NCBI GenBank assembly: GCA_903889245.1
Contig: CAISWQ010000029.1
Coordinates: 19,305-83,304 of the forward strand
DNA from: an uncultured Lentisphaerota bacterium
Lineage (GTDB): Bacteria; Verrucomicrobiota; Kiritimatiellia; CAIQIC01
Direction: 5' to 3'
Length of the DNA: 64,000 bases
The notes under the pieces were generated by a model. That model was not told where the DNA came from and ran no database searches. It was given only the letters and a program-made list of their open reading frames with translations. Positions 8,348 through 17,601 of the stretch are shown here, one piece after another (position 1 is the first letter of the stretch; each line of letters opens with the position of its first letter). The translations under genes were made by a program, and so were the position numbers.

Positions 8348-9393
8348 TGAACCTGCTCGCCATCGAAACCTCGTGCGACGAGACGAGCGTCGCCGTGCTC
8401 ACCGCGCCCCGGCAGTTGCGCGCGAACCTGGTCTTTACGCAGATCGCCAAGCACCGCCCCTACGGCGGCGTCGTGCCGGAGATCGCCTCGCGCTGCCATG
8501 TTGAGGAATTGCCCGGCCTGTTGCGGCAGGCGGTGGCCGAGTCCGGGCTGGGCTGGGGCGATCTCGACGCCGTCGCCGTCACGCACGGGCCCGGTCTCGC
8601 GAGCGCGCTGCTCGTCGGGCTCTCCGCGGCGCAGGCGCTCGCGTTACGGCTCGCTGTGCCGCTGCTCGCGGTCAATCATCTGGAGGGGCACCTCTACTCG
8701 CTCTTCCTCGACGAGGCCGCGCCCGCCTTTAACGACGCGTTGCCCTTTCTCGCGCTGATCGTCTCTGGCGGCCACACGCAGCTCGTTCGCGTCGAGGCGC
8801 CGGGCGTCTACCGCCTGCTCGGCCAGACGCTCGACGACGCTGCTGGCGAGGCGCTCGACAAAGGTGCGAAGCTGCTCGGCCTCGGCTATCCCGGCGGCCC
8901 GGTGATCGAGCGCGCCGCGCAGGGCGGCGACCCGCAGAGCGTCAAGTTTCCGCGCGGCCAGCCGACCGGGTGCGCGGGCGGACTCGAACCCGCGCTGTGC
9001 TTCAGCTACAGCGGGCTGAAGACCGCGCTGCTCTATCACCTCAAGGCGCAGCCCGCGGCCGCGCAGTCGCCGGAACTCGCGCACACCGCGGCGAGCTATC
9101 AGGAGGCCGTGTTCGAGGCGCTGATCGAGCGCAGCGCCCGCGCGCTGGAGCGCGAGCGCGTGAAATTTTTCGGCTGCTGCGGCGGCGTCTCGATCAACAA
9201 GCGATTGCGCGCGAAGCTCGCGGAACTCGCCGCGCAGGTGGGCGTGCCGCTGCTGCTCGCGCCGCCGAAGTTCTGCACCGACAACGCCGCGATGATCGCC
9301 GCCGCCGCCGCGCGGCAACTCCCGCTCGCGCCCGGCGCGGAAAAACTGCCACGGCTCGACGCGCACCCGGAGCTGCCCTTCGGCGAGGCGTGA
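8347..9393 (+). CDS. tsaD: tRNA N6-adenosine threonylcarbamoyltransferase TsaD
   Basis: A 348-residue member of the Kae1/TsaD ASKHA ATPase family. The start MNLLAIETSCDETSVAVL is diagnostic. Metal-binding histidines are in NHLEGHLYS, with ATP-site elements SGGHTQLV, GYPGGP and CGGVSINKRLR. It transfers threonylcarbamoyl to A37 of ANN-decoding tRNAs together with TsaB and TsaE, which are not in this window. It is coupled to the upstream protease by a TGATG overlap. A palindrome array and then tRNA-Gly follow it. Confidence 0.96.
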   Translation: MNLLAIETSCDETSVAVLTAPRQLRANLVFTQIAKHRPYGGVVPEIASRCHVEELPGLLRQAVAESGLGWGDLDAVAVTHGPGLASALLVGLSAAQALALRLAVPLLAVNHLEGHLYSLFLDEAAPAFNDALPFLALIVSGGHTQLVRVEAPGVYRLLGQTLDDAAGEALDKGAKLLGLGYPGGPVIERAAQGGDPQSVKFPRGQPTGCAGGLEPALCFSYSGLKTALLYHLKAQPAAAQSPELAHTAASYQEAVFEALIERSARALERERVKFFGCCGGVSINKRLRAKLAELAAQVGVPLLLAPPKFCTDNAAMIAAAAARQLPLAPGAEKLPRLDAHPELPFGEA

Positions 9394-9421
9394 AGAGCGG
9401 GGGACGAGTGGTGAGGGGTGG

Positions 9422-9532
9422 CGTCCAAGGATTGGGGAAATTTCCCTTCGGATTTCCGAGGCTTGGAAAAGTTCGGACGTCTTTTCCCCGGGCCTTGGAA
9501 AACGGCGGCCGGTTTTTCCCCAAGGCTTGGAA
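9422..9532. repeat. TTCCAA palindrome array, 4 units
   Basis: Four diverged units immediately downstream of tsaD and upstream of the tRNA-Gly promoter. The last two are the best conserved halves (CCTTGGAAAA and CCAAGGCTTGGAA). Confidence 0.85.
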
Positions 9533-9575
9533 CGCGGGCTGAATTTTTTTCGTTGTGCGTGCGAGCACATCAGAC

Positions 9576-9604
9576 TTGACCCATCAACGGCCGGCGGGTT
9601 ATGT
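9576..9604 (+). promoter_or_regulatory. Candidate promoter of tRNA-Gly
   Basis: TTGACC at 9576-9581, a 17-base spacer and TTATGT at 9599-9604. The predicted start near 9611 leaves a leader of about 5 bases before the mature tRNA. Confidence 0.5.
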
Positions 9605-9615
9605 GGGCGCGGCAC

Positions 9616-9689
9616 GCGGGTGTAGCTCAACGGTAGAGCTCCAGCCTTCCAAGCTGGCTATGACGGTTCGATTCCGTTCACCCGCTCCA
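9616..9689 (+). tRNA. tRNA-Gly (anticodon TCC), CCA encoded
   Basis: Acceptor arm GCGGGTG/CACCCGC, D arm with AGCTCAACGGTAGAGCT, anticodon stem CCAGC/GCTGG with loop CTTCCAA (anticodon TCC), and T arm with GGTTCGATTCC. Discriminator T at 9686 and a genomically encoded CCA at 9687-9689. Confidence 0.95.
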
Positions 9690-9758
9690 TCATCATGCCG
9701 GGCTGGGTGCAAGACTTTGTGGGGAGGTCATTTTTTTGAGGGCCAAATGGTTTCTGTA

Positions 9759-9787
9759 TTGACGTGGATGGGGTCGCCGAATAGAGT
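9759..9787 (+). promoter_or_regulatory. Candidate promoter of the pilus-like operon
   Basis: TTGACG at 9759-9764, a 17-base spacer and TAGAGT at 9782-9787. The predicted start is near 9794, 40 bases before the first gene of the Amuc_1102-1098-like cluster. The next four genes are closely packed behind it. Confidence 0.5.
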
Positions 9788-9834
9788 CGCGCGGCTTTTG
9801 TGGGTTGTCCCAAGTGTAGCGGCGGAGGCGTATC

Positions 9835-10458
9835 ATGATGAAACGCTGGACATGGATGGTAATGTGCGGAGTGGCGTGCGCGGCGGTGGTCGCGTGGTCG
9901 GCCGTGGTGCCGGCGCCACCCCCGGCGGTCGGTCCAGGTGGTCTGCCTAAGAACGCGGTCGCGTTGAAAAAATTGGATGTGCAGCCCAAACTGTTGACGC
10001 CGACCTACCAGGTGACACCGCTGCCGCCAGCCTCCAAGAATCCGCGCTACTGGTACCAGATGACGCTGCACTTCGACACGCATCTGGAGTGGCTCGATGA
10101 TCTGGATTTCCGTTGTTACGTGCTCCTCAAGGCGAAGCCGGGCGCCGGCGCCGGCAAGCAAATGCTGCTGCGCGGCGATACGACGCTGGTCAATGTGGCC
10201 AAGGGCAAACACAAGCTGGATTTCTTCGTGCATCCCAGCACGATGTTGCGCTATGGCGAGGTCGAGGCCGTGGCGGTGGTGCTCTCGAAAGCAGAGCAGG
10301 TGATCGGCATGATGAGTCAGCCGCCCAGCCCGAAGCGCTGGTGGGAGGATTATTCGCCGGTGCCGAACATGGTACTCAAGCGTGGCGAGACGCCGTGGGC
10401 GCTGATCAACTACGATGACTACGAGCAGGTGAAGGAACCGGCGACAGCCGCGCGGTGA
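9835..10458 (+). CDS. Amuc_1102-like pilus-system protein
   Basis: A 207-residue protein with an N-terminal hydrophobic signal (about 5-25) and a short proline-rich linker, followed by a compact, probably beta-rich domain. It contains WYQMTLHFDTHLEWLDDLDF and WWEDYSPVPN. It has no motif I can name alone. I call it Amuc_1102-like because it directly precedes homologues of Amuc_1101, 1100, 1099 and 1098 in that order, and because its length and exported nature fit. The start has GGAGG 6-10 bases upstream. Probably a periplasmic or membrane-attached part of the pilus-like machine. Confidence 0.65.
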   Translation: MMKRWTWMVMCGVACAAVVAWSAVVPAPPPAVGPGGLPKNAVALKKLDVQPKLLTPTYQVTPLPPASKNPRYWYQMTLHFDTHLEWLDDLDFRCYVLLKAKPGAGAGKQMLLRGDTTLVNVAKGKHKLDFFVHPSTMLRYGEVEAVAVVLSKAEQVIGMMSQPPSPKRWWEDYSPVPNMVLKRGETPWALINYDDYEQVKEPATAAR

Positions 10459-10480
10459 AGCCGAGCAGGAAGCCCCCGAC

Positions 10481-12208
10481 ATGTTCAAAGCGGAACGCAT
10501 TTTGGCGCTGGATGTTGGCGCGAGCGGCCTAAAGCTGGCGGAGTTTGTCCCGCTCAAGGCCGGCGGCGTGGAGTTGGTGACGTATGCCGTGGGCGCGCTC
10601 AACCTTGATCCGCACGGCGATGCCGACCGGGGCACGGTCATCACCAGCACCCTGATGGGGATGCTCGCCGAAAGCGGCATCCAGCCGGGTCCGGTGTTGG
10701 TGTCGGTGGCGGGCCAGTCGGTCTTCTCCAAGTTCGTCAAGCTGCCGCCCACCGATCGCGACAAAATCCAGCAGATCGTGCAGTTCGAGGCCCAGCAGAA
10801 TGTGCCGTTCCCAATAGATGAGGTGGTCTGGGATTATCAGCTCATTGGTCCGGCCGTGGCCGAGCTCGATGTCATGCTGGCGGCAATCAAGGCGGACATC
10901 ATCGAGCAGTTGTTTGCCGCCATTGAGGCGGCGGGGCTGGACCCGCAACTCGTGGACGTGGCCCCGATGGCGCTCTATAACGCGACGCGTTATAATTATG
11001 CCGAGCTGCCGGCCTGCACGCTGGTGGTGGACATGGGTGCGCGCTCGACAGATTTGATTTTTATCGAGCAAGGCCGTGTGTTCAATCGCAGCATCCCCGT
11101 GGCGGGTAACGCGATCACGCAACAGATCATGCAGGAGTTCAATCTGACGTTCGCGGATGCCGAGGAGATGAAGAAGGCGCACGCCTTTGTCGCTTTTGGC
11201 GGCGCCTACGAGGGCCATAAGAGCGAGGTGGTGGACAAAGTCTCCAAGAGCGTGCGTGGCGTCATGACGCGGATGCATGCGGAGATCGTGCGCTCCATCA
11301 ATTTTTATCGCAGCCAGCAGGCGGGCGAGGCCCCGACGCTGGTGTTGCTGGCGGGCGGCACCTCGATCATTCCCTACACCGACACTTTTATGAAGGAGAA
11401 GTTGAGCGTTGAGGTTGATTATCTCAACCCGTTCAACAACGTCACCGTCCATACGAGCATTCCGGGCGAGCAGATCGGGAAGAGTGCGCATGTGCTGGGG
11501 CAGGTGGTGGGGCTGGCCTTGCGCCGTCGGATGCCGTGTCCGATTGAAATTGACCTGATGCCGCCGGCCAAATTGGCGACACGCGCCTTCCGCCGCAAGC
11601 AGCCCTTCTTCATCATGGCCATGCTGGGCGTCGTCCTGACCGTGGCCGTCTGGGCGCTCTATTTCCTTAAGATGGCGCAACTGGCGCACGCGCGGGCGCA
11701 GACACTCCAAACCAAGGTGGAGGCACTCGCCGGCGACGAGGCGCGGTTAATCGAGCAGGAAAGCCGCGTGAAGGATGTGGAAGGCAAGGTGGAGAAGCTG
11801 CTGGGGTTGACCGCGCGACGGACCCAGTGGTTGGAACTCCTCAAGCAAATTCGCAGCAGCATGCCCGATGGCATGACCTTGGTGTCCTTGGGCCCGTTGG
11901 GTGCCGCCCTGCCAGGGGGTACGGCGCCGGCGCCCGAAGCGGCCCCGCCTCCGCCGGCTCCGGGTGGGGAGGCGGCCGCGCCGACCGTGGCCGGAGAAAT
12001 CAGTACGTTGGAAGCCAAGGGATTCATCTACCGCGACAAGATCAAAGACACCTCGGACGAAAAGAACCCTGTGCGTCTGTTCTGCGAAGCGTTGCGGGAG
12101 CAGCCGTTGTTCAGCAACAAGACCGAAGTTGTGAGCACGCCGATGCCCAATGATTTCGCTCAGGAATTTGTCGTGCATATTGTGCTTAAACAGCCCTTGA
12201 GGCCCTGA
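10481..12208 (+). CDS. PilM-like actin-fold ATPase fused to a PilN-like segment (Amuc_1101-like)
   Basis: A 575-residue protein. Residues 1-350 are a PilM/FtsA-type actin fold: ILALDVGASGLKLAEF (phosphate 1), VVDMGARSTDLIFIEQG (phosphate 2) and VLLAGGTSIIPY (adenosine site). A membrane helix at about 374-394 follows, then a coiled-coil stretch and a C-terminal domain like PilN. In most type IV pilus systems PilM and PilN are separate proteins; here one chain covers cytoplasmic and periplasmic parts. The TGA overlaps the next ATG (TGATG), indicating coupling. Confidence 0.82.
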   Translation: MFKAERILALDVGASGLKLAEFVPLKAGGVELVTYAVGALNLDPHGDADRGTVITSTLMGMLAESGIQPGPVLVSVAGQSVFSKFVKLPPTDRDKIQQIVQFEAQQNVPFPIDEVVWDYQLIGPAVAELDVMLAAIKADIIEQLFAAIEAAGLDPQLVDVAPMALYNATRYNYAELPACTLVVDMGARSTDLIFIEQGRVFNRSIPVAGNAITQQIMQEFNLTFADAEEMKKAHAFVAFGGAYEGHKSEVVDKVSKSVRGVMTRMHAEIVRSINFYRSQQAGEAPTLVLLAGGTSIIPYTDTFMKEKLSVEVDYLNPFNNVTVHTSIPGEQIGKSAHVLGQVVGLALRRRMPCPIEIDLMPPAKLATRAFRRKQPFFIMAMLGVVLTVAVWALYFLKMAQLAHARAQTLQTKVEALAGDEARLIEQESRVKDVEGKVEKLLGLTARRTQWLELLKQIRSSMPDGMTLVSLGPLGAALPGGTAPAPEAAPPPPAPGGEAAAPTVAGEISTLEAKGFIYRDKIKDTSDEKNPVRLFCEALREQPLFSNKTEVVSTPMPNDFAQEFVVHIVLKQPLRP

Positions 12209-13266
12209 TGGAGTTCATCAAGCAAAATAAGCTGTTGGTGGTGGGTGGTGCGATTGCACTCGTGCTGTTCTTGGTGGCGGGTGCGTTTCTGTTCCTCAAC
12301 CTCCGGCAATATGCGACGGATACCGGTGCGGCTGAGGAAAACCAGAGTCGTCTGACACAACTGGAAACCCGCCAACCGGGGCCGACGGCCGCGAATGTGC
12401 AGACGGTTTCCAGCAATGCGGTGCTGCTGGAGAAAAGTCTGAAGCGGTTGCAAGCGGAATTGCGGCGAAACCAGATCGAGCCCGTGCATAAGCCGGGCTC
12501 GGTTTTCAATTTCTATCTCAAGACCATGATTGATCAGATCAACAAGGCGGCCGAGAAACAGAAGATGCTGGTGCCGGCCAAGTTTGATTACGGGTTCAAG
12601 GCCTATGTTGAGGGCCGGCAACCGGCCACCGGTGAGGTAGCGCGCCTCACAGTGCAAGTACAGGTGGTCAAGAGCTTGATGGATGTTTTGTTGCAGGCCA
12701 GGGTTGCGGAAATGGTCGCCATTGAGCGGCAGATGTTCGAGGAAGGCGCAACTCCGGCTGTGATTCCGGCAGCACCGGAAGGGCGGGGTGGTGAGGGGCG
12801 CGGTGGCGAAGCGCATCCTGCCGTACCGGGTGCAGCGGTTTACCCCTTGGAGCCGCCTGACGCGATGGGCCTCTACACCCGGGAGCATTTTACGTTGACG
12901 TTACGCATGACCGACGAGCGGTTGGCGGCCTTGATGAATCTCTTGACGCGGGATGTGCTCTCGGGTTCGCAACGGATGTTCGTGGCCGTTTCACGGATCA
13001 GCTTGGGTGGGGTCGGCTTGCCGAAGGCTGGCGCGGCGGCTGAGACCGAGCCCTCGGCGGTGCGTGGCGAAGGCCGGGGAGCCGCCGTGCCTGCTCCAGA
13101 AACGCCACTCCCGGCCGAGGTTGCCGCGACTGAGAAACCCGCGCCGCCCAAACAACGCGAAGATCGTGTAGTGGCTGGCCGGGATCCCGTCACAGTGCAG
13201 TTGGATGTGGATGTGTACCGGTTCACTGCTCCCGCCGCGGTCACCAAAGAGAAGGGGGTCCCGTGA
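12208..13266 (+). CDS. Amuc_1100-like pilus-system protein
   Basis: A 352-residue single-pass protein. One membrane helix lies at about 9-31, right after a short cytoplasmic start (MEFIKQNK). A predicted coiled-coil region follows (about 40-90), then a folded domain and a C-terminal Ala/Pro/Glu-rich linker. This layout fits Akkermansia Amuc_1100, a PilO-like membrane protein, and its place between the 1101- and 1099-like genes supports it. It overlaps both neighbours at its ends (TGATG and GTGA). Confidence 0.72.
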   Translation: MEFIKQNKLLVVGGAIALVLFLVAGAFLFLNLRQYATDTGAAEENQSRLTQLETRQPGPTAANVQTVSSNAVLLEKSLKRLQAELRRNQIEPVHKPGSVFNFYLKTMIDQINKAAEKQKMLVPAKFDYGFKAYVEGRQPATGEVARLTVQVQVVKSLMDVLLQARVAEMVAIERQMFEEGATPAVIPAAPEGRGGEGRGGEAHPAVPGAAVYPLEPPDAMGLYTREHFTLTLRMTDERLAALMNLLTRDVLSGSQRMFVAVSRISLGGVGLPKAGAAAETEPSAVRGEGRGAAVPAPETPLPAEVAATEKPAPPKQREDRVVAGRDPVTVQLDVDVYRFTAPAAVTKEKGVP

Positions 13267-14444
13267 GCACCTCCACCCGCAAAACCAATTGGTTGAGGTT
13301 GAACTACGAGAAACTATTGCTCGTGGTGATTCTGCTGTTGCTGCTCGGTTCTGTGGTCGTGTTGGTGTTGCAGGTGCAGACGAAGAGTGAGGAGCAGGCG
13401 GTGGTGTCGCCGCCGGTACAATTTGCCCCGGCGAAGAGTGTGGATGCTGCCGAGATGGCAAAACGGCTGGAAGTCCTGCAGCAGACCAATCTTATGGAGG
13501 TGGCGCGCGGTGTGATGGGCGATGAAGTACGGGTGACCTGTATTGATGCCAAATGCAACCGGCCTATCCCGTATGACGCCACGGTGTGTCCCTTCTGTTC
13601 CACGAATCAACCAGCGGTGGTCAACTTGTTGCAGCATTCGACGGCCGAGGATGGGATTCCTGATGTTTGGAAGAAGAAATATGGGCTGGATGTCGAGAGC
13701 CAGTTGGTGGCGGCTGCGGATCCGGATGGTGATGGCTTCAGCACCTTGGAGGAGTTTCGGGCTGGAACGGACCCGCTGAAGCCCGATAGCCATCCAGATT
13801 TTGCCTCAGCTTTACGGGTCTGGGAACTCAAGGCCCGGCCTTTCAAGCTGCGCTTTATGTCGGCGATGAAACTGGGGACCAGCGAAACCTTCCAGATCAA
13901 CGTGGCCGGCAGTGCGCGCTCGCTAATGGTGAAGATTGGCGAGATCGCGGCTGACGGGTTCAAGGTCGTGGCGCACGAGCCGGCGGCGGCAGATGGTGAC
14001 GTGTTAGTGCTGGATGATGGTAAGGAAAAACTGCGGTTGCCCAAGAACAAGGAACTCCAGGGGCGCGCAGAATATTCCGCTGAACTGGTCCTGTTGCTGG
14101 ATCGGACGCGTTACAAGAACTTGAGCAAAGGCGGCACCTTCAAAATCCGTGACGTTGTCTACAATGTCATTGACATCACTACCAATGCCGTCACAATACG
14201 CCGCCCGCAGTCGGGTGGCGATGTGGTCGTGCCGCTCATTACCGAAGCGGAAAAGAAAGATGTCTTAAGCGAGTCGCTGGCGCAGGAAGTTGTGGAAGAG
14301 CCAGCGGCGACAATGCCGGGGGCGGTGCAGCCGCCGTCGGTTATGCGGTCAGAAGGGTTGCCGGTGCCTGTCAGGACAGAACGGGTGCCGGGGCGCGTGC
14401 GCGGAGAAGCTCCCTTGGTTCCTCCGACGCGTCCGCGTAGTTAG
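13263..14444 (+). CDS. Amuc_1099-like pilus-system protein with Cys4 ribbon and EF-hand-like loop
   Basis: A 393-residue protein with a GTG start overlapping the upstream stop (GTGA). One membrane helix at about 18-37. A four-cysteine ribbon follows, with CIDAKC and CPFC pairs, then ADPDGDGFSTLEEF, which has the spacing of a calcium-binding dockerin/EF-hand loop. The C-terminal half looks beta-rich. Identity rests on gene order and the membrane topology; the cysteine ribbon and calcium loop are direct observations. Probably a periplasmic alignment or pilotin-like part of the pilus complex. Confidence 0.7.
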   Translation: MSTSTRKTNWLRLNYEKLLLVVILLLLLGSVVVLVLQVQTKSEEQAVVSPPVQFAPAKSVDAAEMAKRLEVLQQTNLMEVARGVMGDEVRVTCIDAKCNRPIPYDATVCPFCSTNQPAVVNLLQHSTAEDGIPDVWKKKYGLDVESQLVAAADPDGDGFSTLEEFRAGTDPLKPDSHPDFASALRVWELKARPFKLRFMSAMKLGTSETFQINVAGSARSLMVKIGEIAADGFKVVAHEPAAADGDVLVLDDGKEKLRLPKNKELQGRAEYSAELVLLLDRTRYKNLSKGGTFKIRDVVYNVIDITTNAVTIRRPQSGGDVVVPLITEAEKKDVLSESLAQEVVEEPAATMPGAVQPPSVMRSEGLPVPVRTERVPGRVRGEAPLVPPTRPRS

Positions 14445-14472
14445 GCGACAATGTGATTAGAAGGAGTCATCC

Positions 14473-17406
14473 ATGACAAAGAACAGGCTGGTCCTCAAAC
14501 TTACACTTGTGAGCGTCGCTTTCTGGTGCGGTATGGCCAATGCCCAGGAAGCGAACCCCAACGGACTTCTACAGGATGCGCAAAAGGCATCTAACGCAGC
14601 GGCGCCCGCGGTCACCGCGCCTGCTCCTGAAGCTCCGGCTCCAGCGCCGGCCCCTGCGCCTGCTCCGGCCCCAGCCCCGGAAGCGCCAGCGACTCCGGCC
14701 CCCGCTCCCGCTCCAACTCCTGCCCCAGAGACCCCGGCGGCGGCCCCTGCTCCCGCCCCGGCTCCCATGCCTGCACCTGAAGCGCCTGCGCCGGCCCCGG
14801 CTCCCGCACCAGCGCCCGAGACTCCGGCTCCTGCCCCGGCCCCGGCTCCAGAACCCGGTGCGGTTCCCGCCGCCCCGGCAGCACCCGCCACTCCTGCGGC
14901 TCCCGCGACGCCTGCTGCTCCAACAGCGCCGGCCGAGGAAACGGCGGTTGGTCAGCCTCCAGCAGTGCCGCCCAAGGAGCCCACGACAGCCGACGCCAAG
15001 GAATTGCAGATCCAGGAAGAACTGCGCCGCAAGGCGCTGAAACAGCAAGCCGACAAGGAAGAGAAGGCCGGCGATGCCTTCATGAAGGCCGATGACTATC
15101 TCGAGGCGGCCAAGTCCTATGAAATGAGCCTTGCGCACATGAAGCAAGTCGGCCCTGGCGTGCAACTGGGTGGTATGTCCAACAAAATCGCTGAGGCCTA
15201 TGCCTATGCGGCGGACGAGTTCAAGAAGAAAGACAACACCAAGGCCATTGCGTATGCCAACAGCGCCTTGAGTTTTAACAAGTCGGAGCGCCGCGCCTCC
15301 AAGGTGCTGGACTATGTCAACAAGGTATCTTCCCGCCCGCCCGACTTGGGCAAGTACCCACCCCTCGGTCCCACGGTGGTGATCCCGATCAAGCAGGAGC
15401 GGGATGAAATCAAGACCACGCTGTTGAAAGGGCGGCAATATTTTGAGCTCAAGAAGTATGACGATGCCGAGGTGTTGTTTGACAAGGTGCTGAGTGTGGA
15501 TCCCTACAACAAGGATGCCATGCACTTCCTGCGGCGCATCGCTGATGTCAAGTTCGACCGCAGCACCACCGAGCGCGAGGCCACTATCACCGAGATGATG
15601 AACGCCGTCCGCGACGAATGGAATCCTCACATCCGCAAGGAATCCTCCCTGGCCAAGCCGGTGGAAAACAAGCCGACCGTGGTCGAGCCAAGCGAGGTGC
15701 TGCGCACGCGCCAGAAACTCCAGAAGCTGGTCATCCCGCAGATTGAGTTCAAGCAGGCCAATATCGCCGACGTGTTGGAAATTCTCTCCAAGGCCAGCTT
15801 GGAGGCGGATACTGAAGAGAAGACTGGCGTGAATATCGTGCTGAAACTTCCGACCGCAGCCTCGCCGGATGCGAGTGCTGTGCCGCCGCCTGCCCCCGAT
15901 GCGACCGGGGCCACGCCTGTGGCGGCACCGGCGGCCGCTTCTGCGACACCACCCGTTACCCTGAATTTGCGCAAGGTGAACCTGCTCGACGCCATCAAGT
16001 ACATCACTGATATCGCCGGCTTGAGTTACCGCGTGGATAAGAACGTGGTTTTCGTCACGCCGCGCGGCGTGGATCCCACGCTGCTCGTGACGCGCATGTA
16101 CCCAGTCAGTCCGGCCCTGATCAGCGCCATCTCCGAGAAGGCCAGCGCGGCACCGGCGGCGGGCATGGGGGCCCCTGCCGTGGCGCCCGGCGCCGGCTCC
16201 GCCGACACCACCACCCCGAAGAGCGATCTGGGCACCTTTTTCACCGCCGCCGGTGTCCCGTTCCCGACGGGCACCTCCGTCACCTACAACGGCGCGATCA
16301 GCAAGTTGATTGTCTCCCACACGCCGGAATACCAGGAGAAAATCGAGAGCATGCTCGCGGAACTCGATGTCGGTGCCAAGCAGGTCGAGATCGAGGCGCG
16401 CTTTGTGGACGTCAACGAGGACGCGCTCGAGGAATTTGGCTTCCAGTGGGGGCTGACCGATAACTGGGAAATTGCCAGCAACAACAAGTATGCGAACCCC
16501 TCGCTCAACCAGCGCATCCAGATCAACAAGGATACCGGTGGCTTCACGAAGGCCCTGCGTTTCTTCAACCTGAACAACTCGCAGGTCACGCGCATGTCGA
16601 GTGCCGACGTGACAGCCGGCGCCAGCAGCAGTTCAAGTGGCTCGTCCAGTTCCATCGTGCCGCTGGGCAACCTGCTCACCTTCGCCAGCGTGCTGACGAA
16701 TCCCGAGTTGCAACTGGCGATCAACGCCATCTCGCAGAAGGGCCACGCCGATGTGTTGAGCTCGCCGCGCGTCACCACGAAGAACAACGAGCAGGCGACC
16801 ATCAAGGTCATCGAGGAAATCCGCTACCCGCAGGCCTACGAGGCCAACCAGATTCAGACCTACGGCGGCCTCAACGCCACCGGCGGCGCGATCGTCAACA
16901 CCCAGCCCCTCAACGTCACCGTCTTCACACCCGCGGACTTCCAGACCCGCGAAGTCGGCGTCATCCTCAACGTCACGCCGACCATTGGCCCCGACGGCTA
17001 CACGATTGACCTCACGCTCGTCCCCGAAGTCTCCGAGTTGACCGAGTGGCACCAGTACGGCACGCAGAACGGCCTCAACGCCGCGCAGCCGTTCTTCTCC
17101 ACTCGCACGGTCACCAGTAAGCTCGTCGTGTGGGATGGCGAGACGGTTGTCCTTGGCGGCTTGATCAAGGAAAAGTTGACCGACATGAATGACAAGATCC
17201 CCGTGCTCGGCGATATTCCTCTGCTCGGCAAACTGTTTCAAAGTAAAGGCACCTACAGCCTCAAGCAGAACCTGATGATTTTCGTTACCGCGCGCATCGT
17301 GGATTCCTCCGGCCGGCCGATCCACAAGAAGGAAAAGCCGACCCTGACCAGCGGCACGTCGGCGAAGAGCACGACCGCGACGACCACGCCGCCCGCCACG
17401 CCGTAA
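14473..17406 (+). CDS. Secretin of pilus-like system (Amuc_1098-like, PilQ-type)
   Basis: A 977-residue outer-membrane channel. Signal peptide to about residue 24, then a long Pro/Ala-rich linker (about 45-165), a TPR-like helical region (about 190-350), N-domains (LRKVNLLDAIKYITDIAGLS), and the secretin core from about 635. The core carries KQVEIEARFVDVNEDALEEF, LSSPRVTTKNNEQA and the hallmark GGLIKEKLTDMNDKIPVLGD followed by IPLLGKLF. It would form the outer-membrane pore of the pilus-like machine. GGAG precedes the start. The repetitive linker is coded by GC-rich triplets and produces long antisense frames that are not genes. Confidence 0.92.
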   Translation: MTKNRLVLKLTLVSVAFWCGMANAQEANPNGLLQDAQKASNAAAPAVTAPAPEAPAPAPAPAPAPAPAPEAPATPAPAPAPTPAPETPAAAPAPAPAPMPAPEAPAPAPAPAPAPETPAPAPAPAPEPGAVPAAPAAPATPAAPATPAAPTAPAEETAVGQPPAVPPKEPTTADAKELQIQEELRRKALKQQADKEEKAGDAFMKADDYLEAAKSYEMSLAHMKQVGPGVQLGGMSNKIAEAYAYAADEFKKKDNTKAIAYANSALSFNKSERRASKVLDYVNKVSSRPPDLGKYPPLGPTVVIPIKQERDEIKTTLLKGRQYFELKKYDDAEVLFDKVLSVDPYNKDAMHFLRRIADVKFDRSTTEREATITEMMNAVRDEWNPHIRKESSLAKPVENKPTVVEPSEVLRTRQKLQKLVIPQIEFKQANIADVLEILSKASLEADTEEKTGVNIVLKLPTAASPDASAVPPPAPDATGATPVAAPAAASATPPVTLNLRKVNLLDAIKYITDIAGLSYRVDKNVVFVTPRGVDPTLLVTRMYPVSPALISAISEKASAAPAAGMGAPAVAPGAGSADTTTPKSDLGTFFTAAGVPFPTGTSVTYNGAISKLIVSHTPEYQEKIESMLAELDVGAKQVEIEARFVDVNEDALEEFGFQWGLTDNWEIASNNKYANPSLNQRIQINKDTGGFTKALRFFNLNNSQVTRMSSADVTAGASSSSSGSSSSIVPLGNLLTFASVLTNPELQLAINAISQKGHADVLSSPRVTTKNNEQATIKVIEEIRYPQAYEANQIQTYGGLNATGGAIVNTQPLNVTVFTPADFQTREVGVILNVTPTIGPDGYTIDLTLVPEVSELTEWHQYGTQNGLNAAQPFFSTRTVTSKLVVWDGETVVLGGLIKEKLTDMNDKIPVLGDIPLLGKLFQSKGTYSLKQNLMIFVTARIVDSSGRPIHKKEKPTLTSGTSAKSTTATTTPPATP

Positions 17407-17429
17407 GTGGCGGCTGACGCGCGGGTGGC

Positions 17430-17574
17430 GTTCCAAGCCTTGGCAGCCGGTACGGGCGGTTGTTCCGAGGCTTGGAACAAAAGGATGTTCCCTTTTCCAA
17501 GGCTTGGAAATTCCGGCGCGCTCTCTTTCCAAGGCTTGGAAAAACCAGCCGGATTTTTTCCAAGGCTCGGAAAA
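17430..17574. repeat. TTCCAA palindrome array, 5 units
   Basis: The longest array in the window, five units at about 32-bp spacing just after the secretin stop. Units 3 and 4 are the cleanest copies (TTTCCAAGGCTTGGAAA). Confidence 0.95.
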
Positions 17575-17601
17575 GCCGGTGTCTGACAATCAAGTGCTTC
17601 C

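Noticed and set aside
14457..14891. Minus-strand Gly/Ala-rich frame opposite the secretin linker
   Set aside because: It is the antisense shadow of the Pro/Ala-rich linker of the secretin, with simple triplet composition.
17430..17574. TTCCAA arrays as small CRISPR arrays
   Set aside because: The units are about 18-bp palindromes with intervening stretches of only about 12-16 bp; the units themselves diverge, they occur at many loci, and no cas genes are present.
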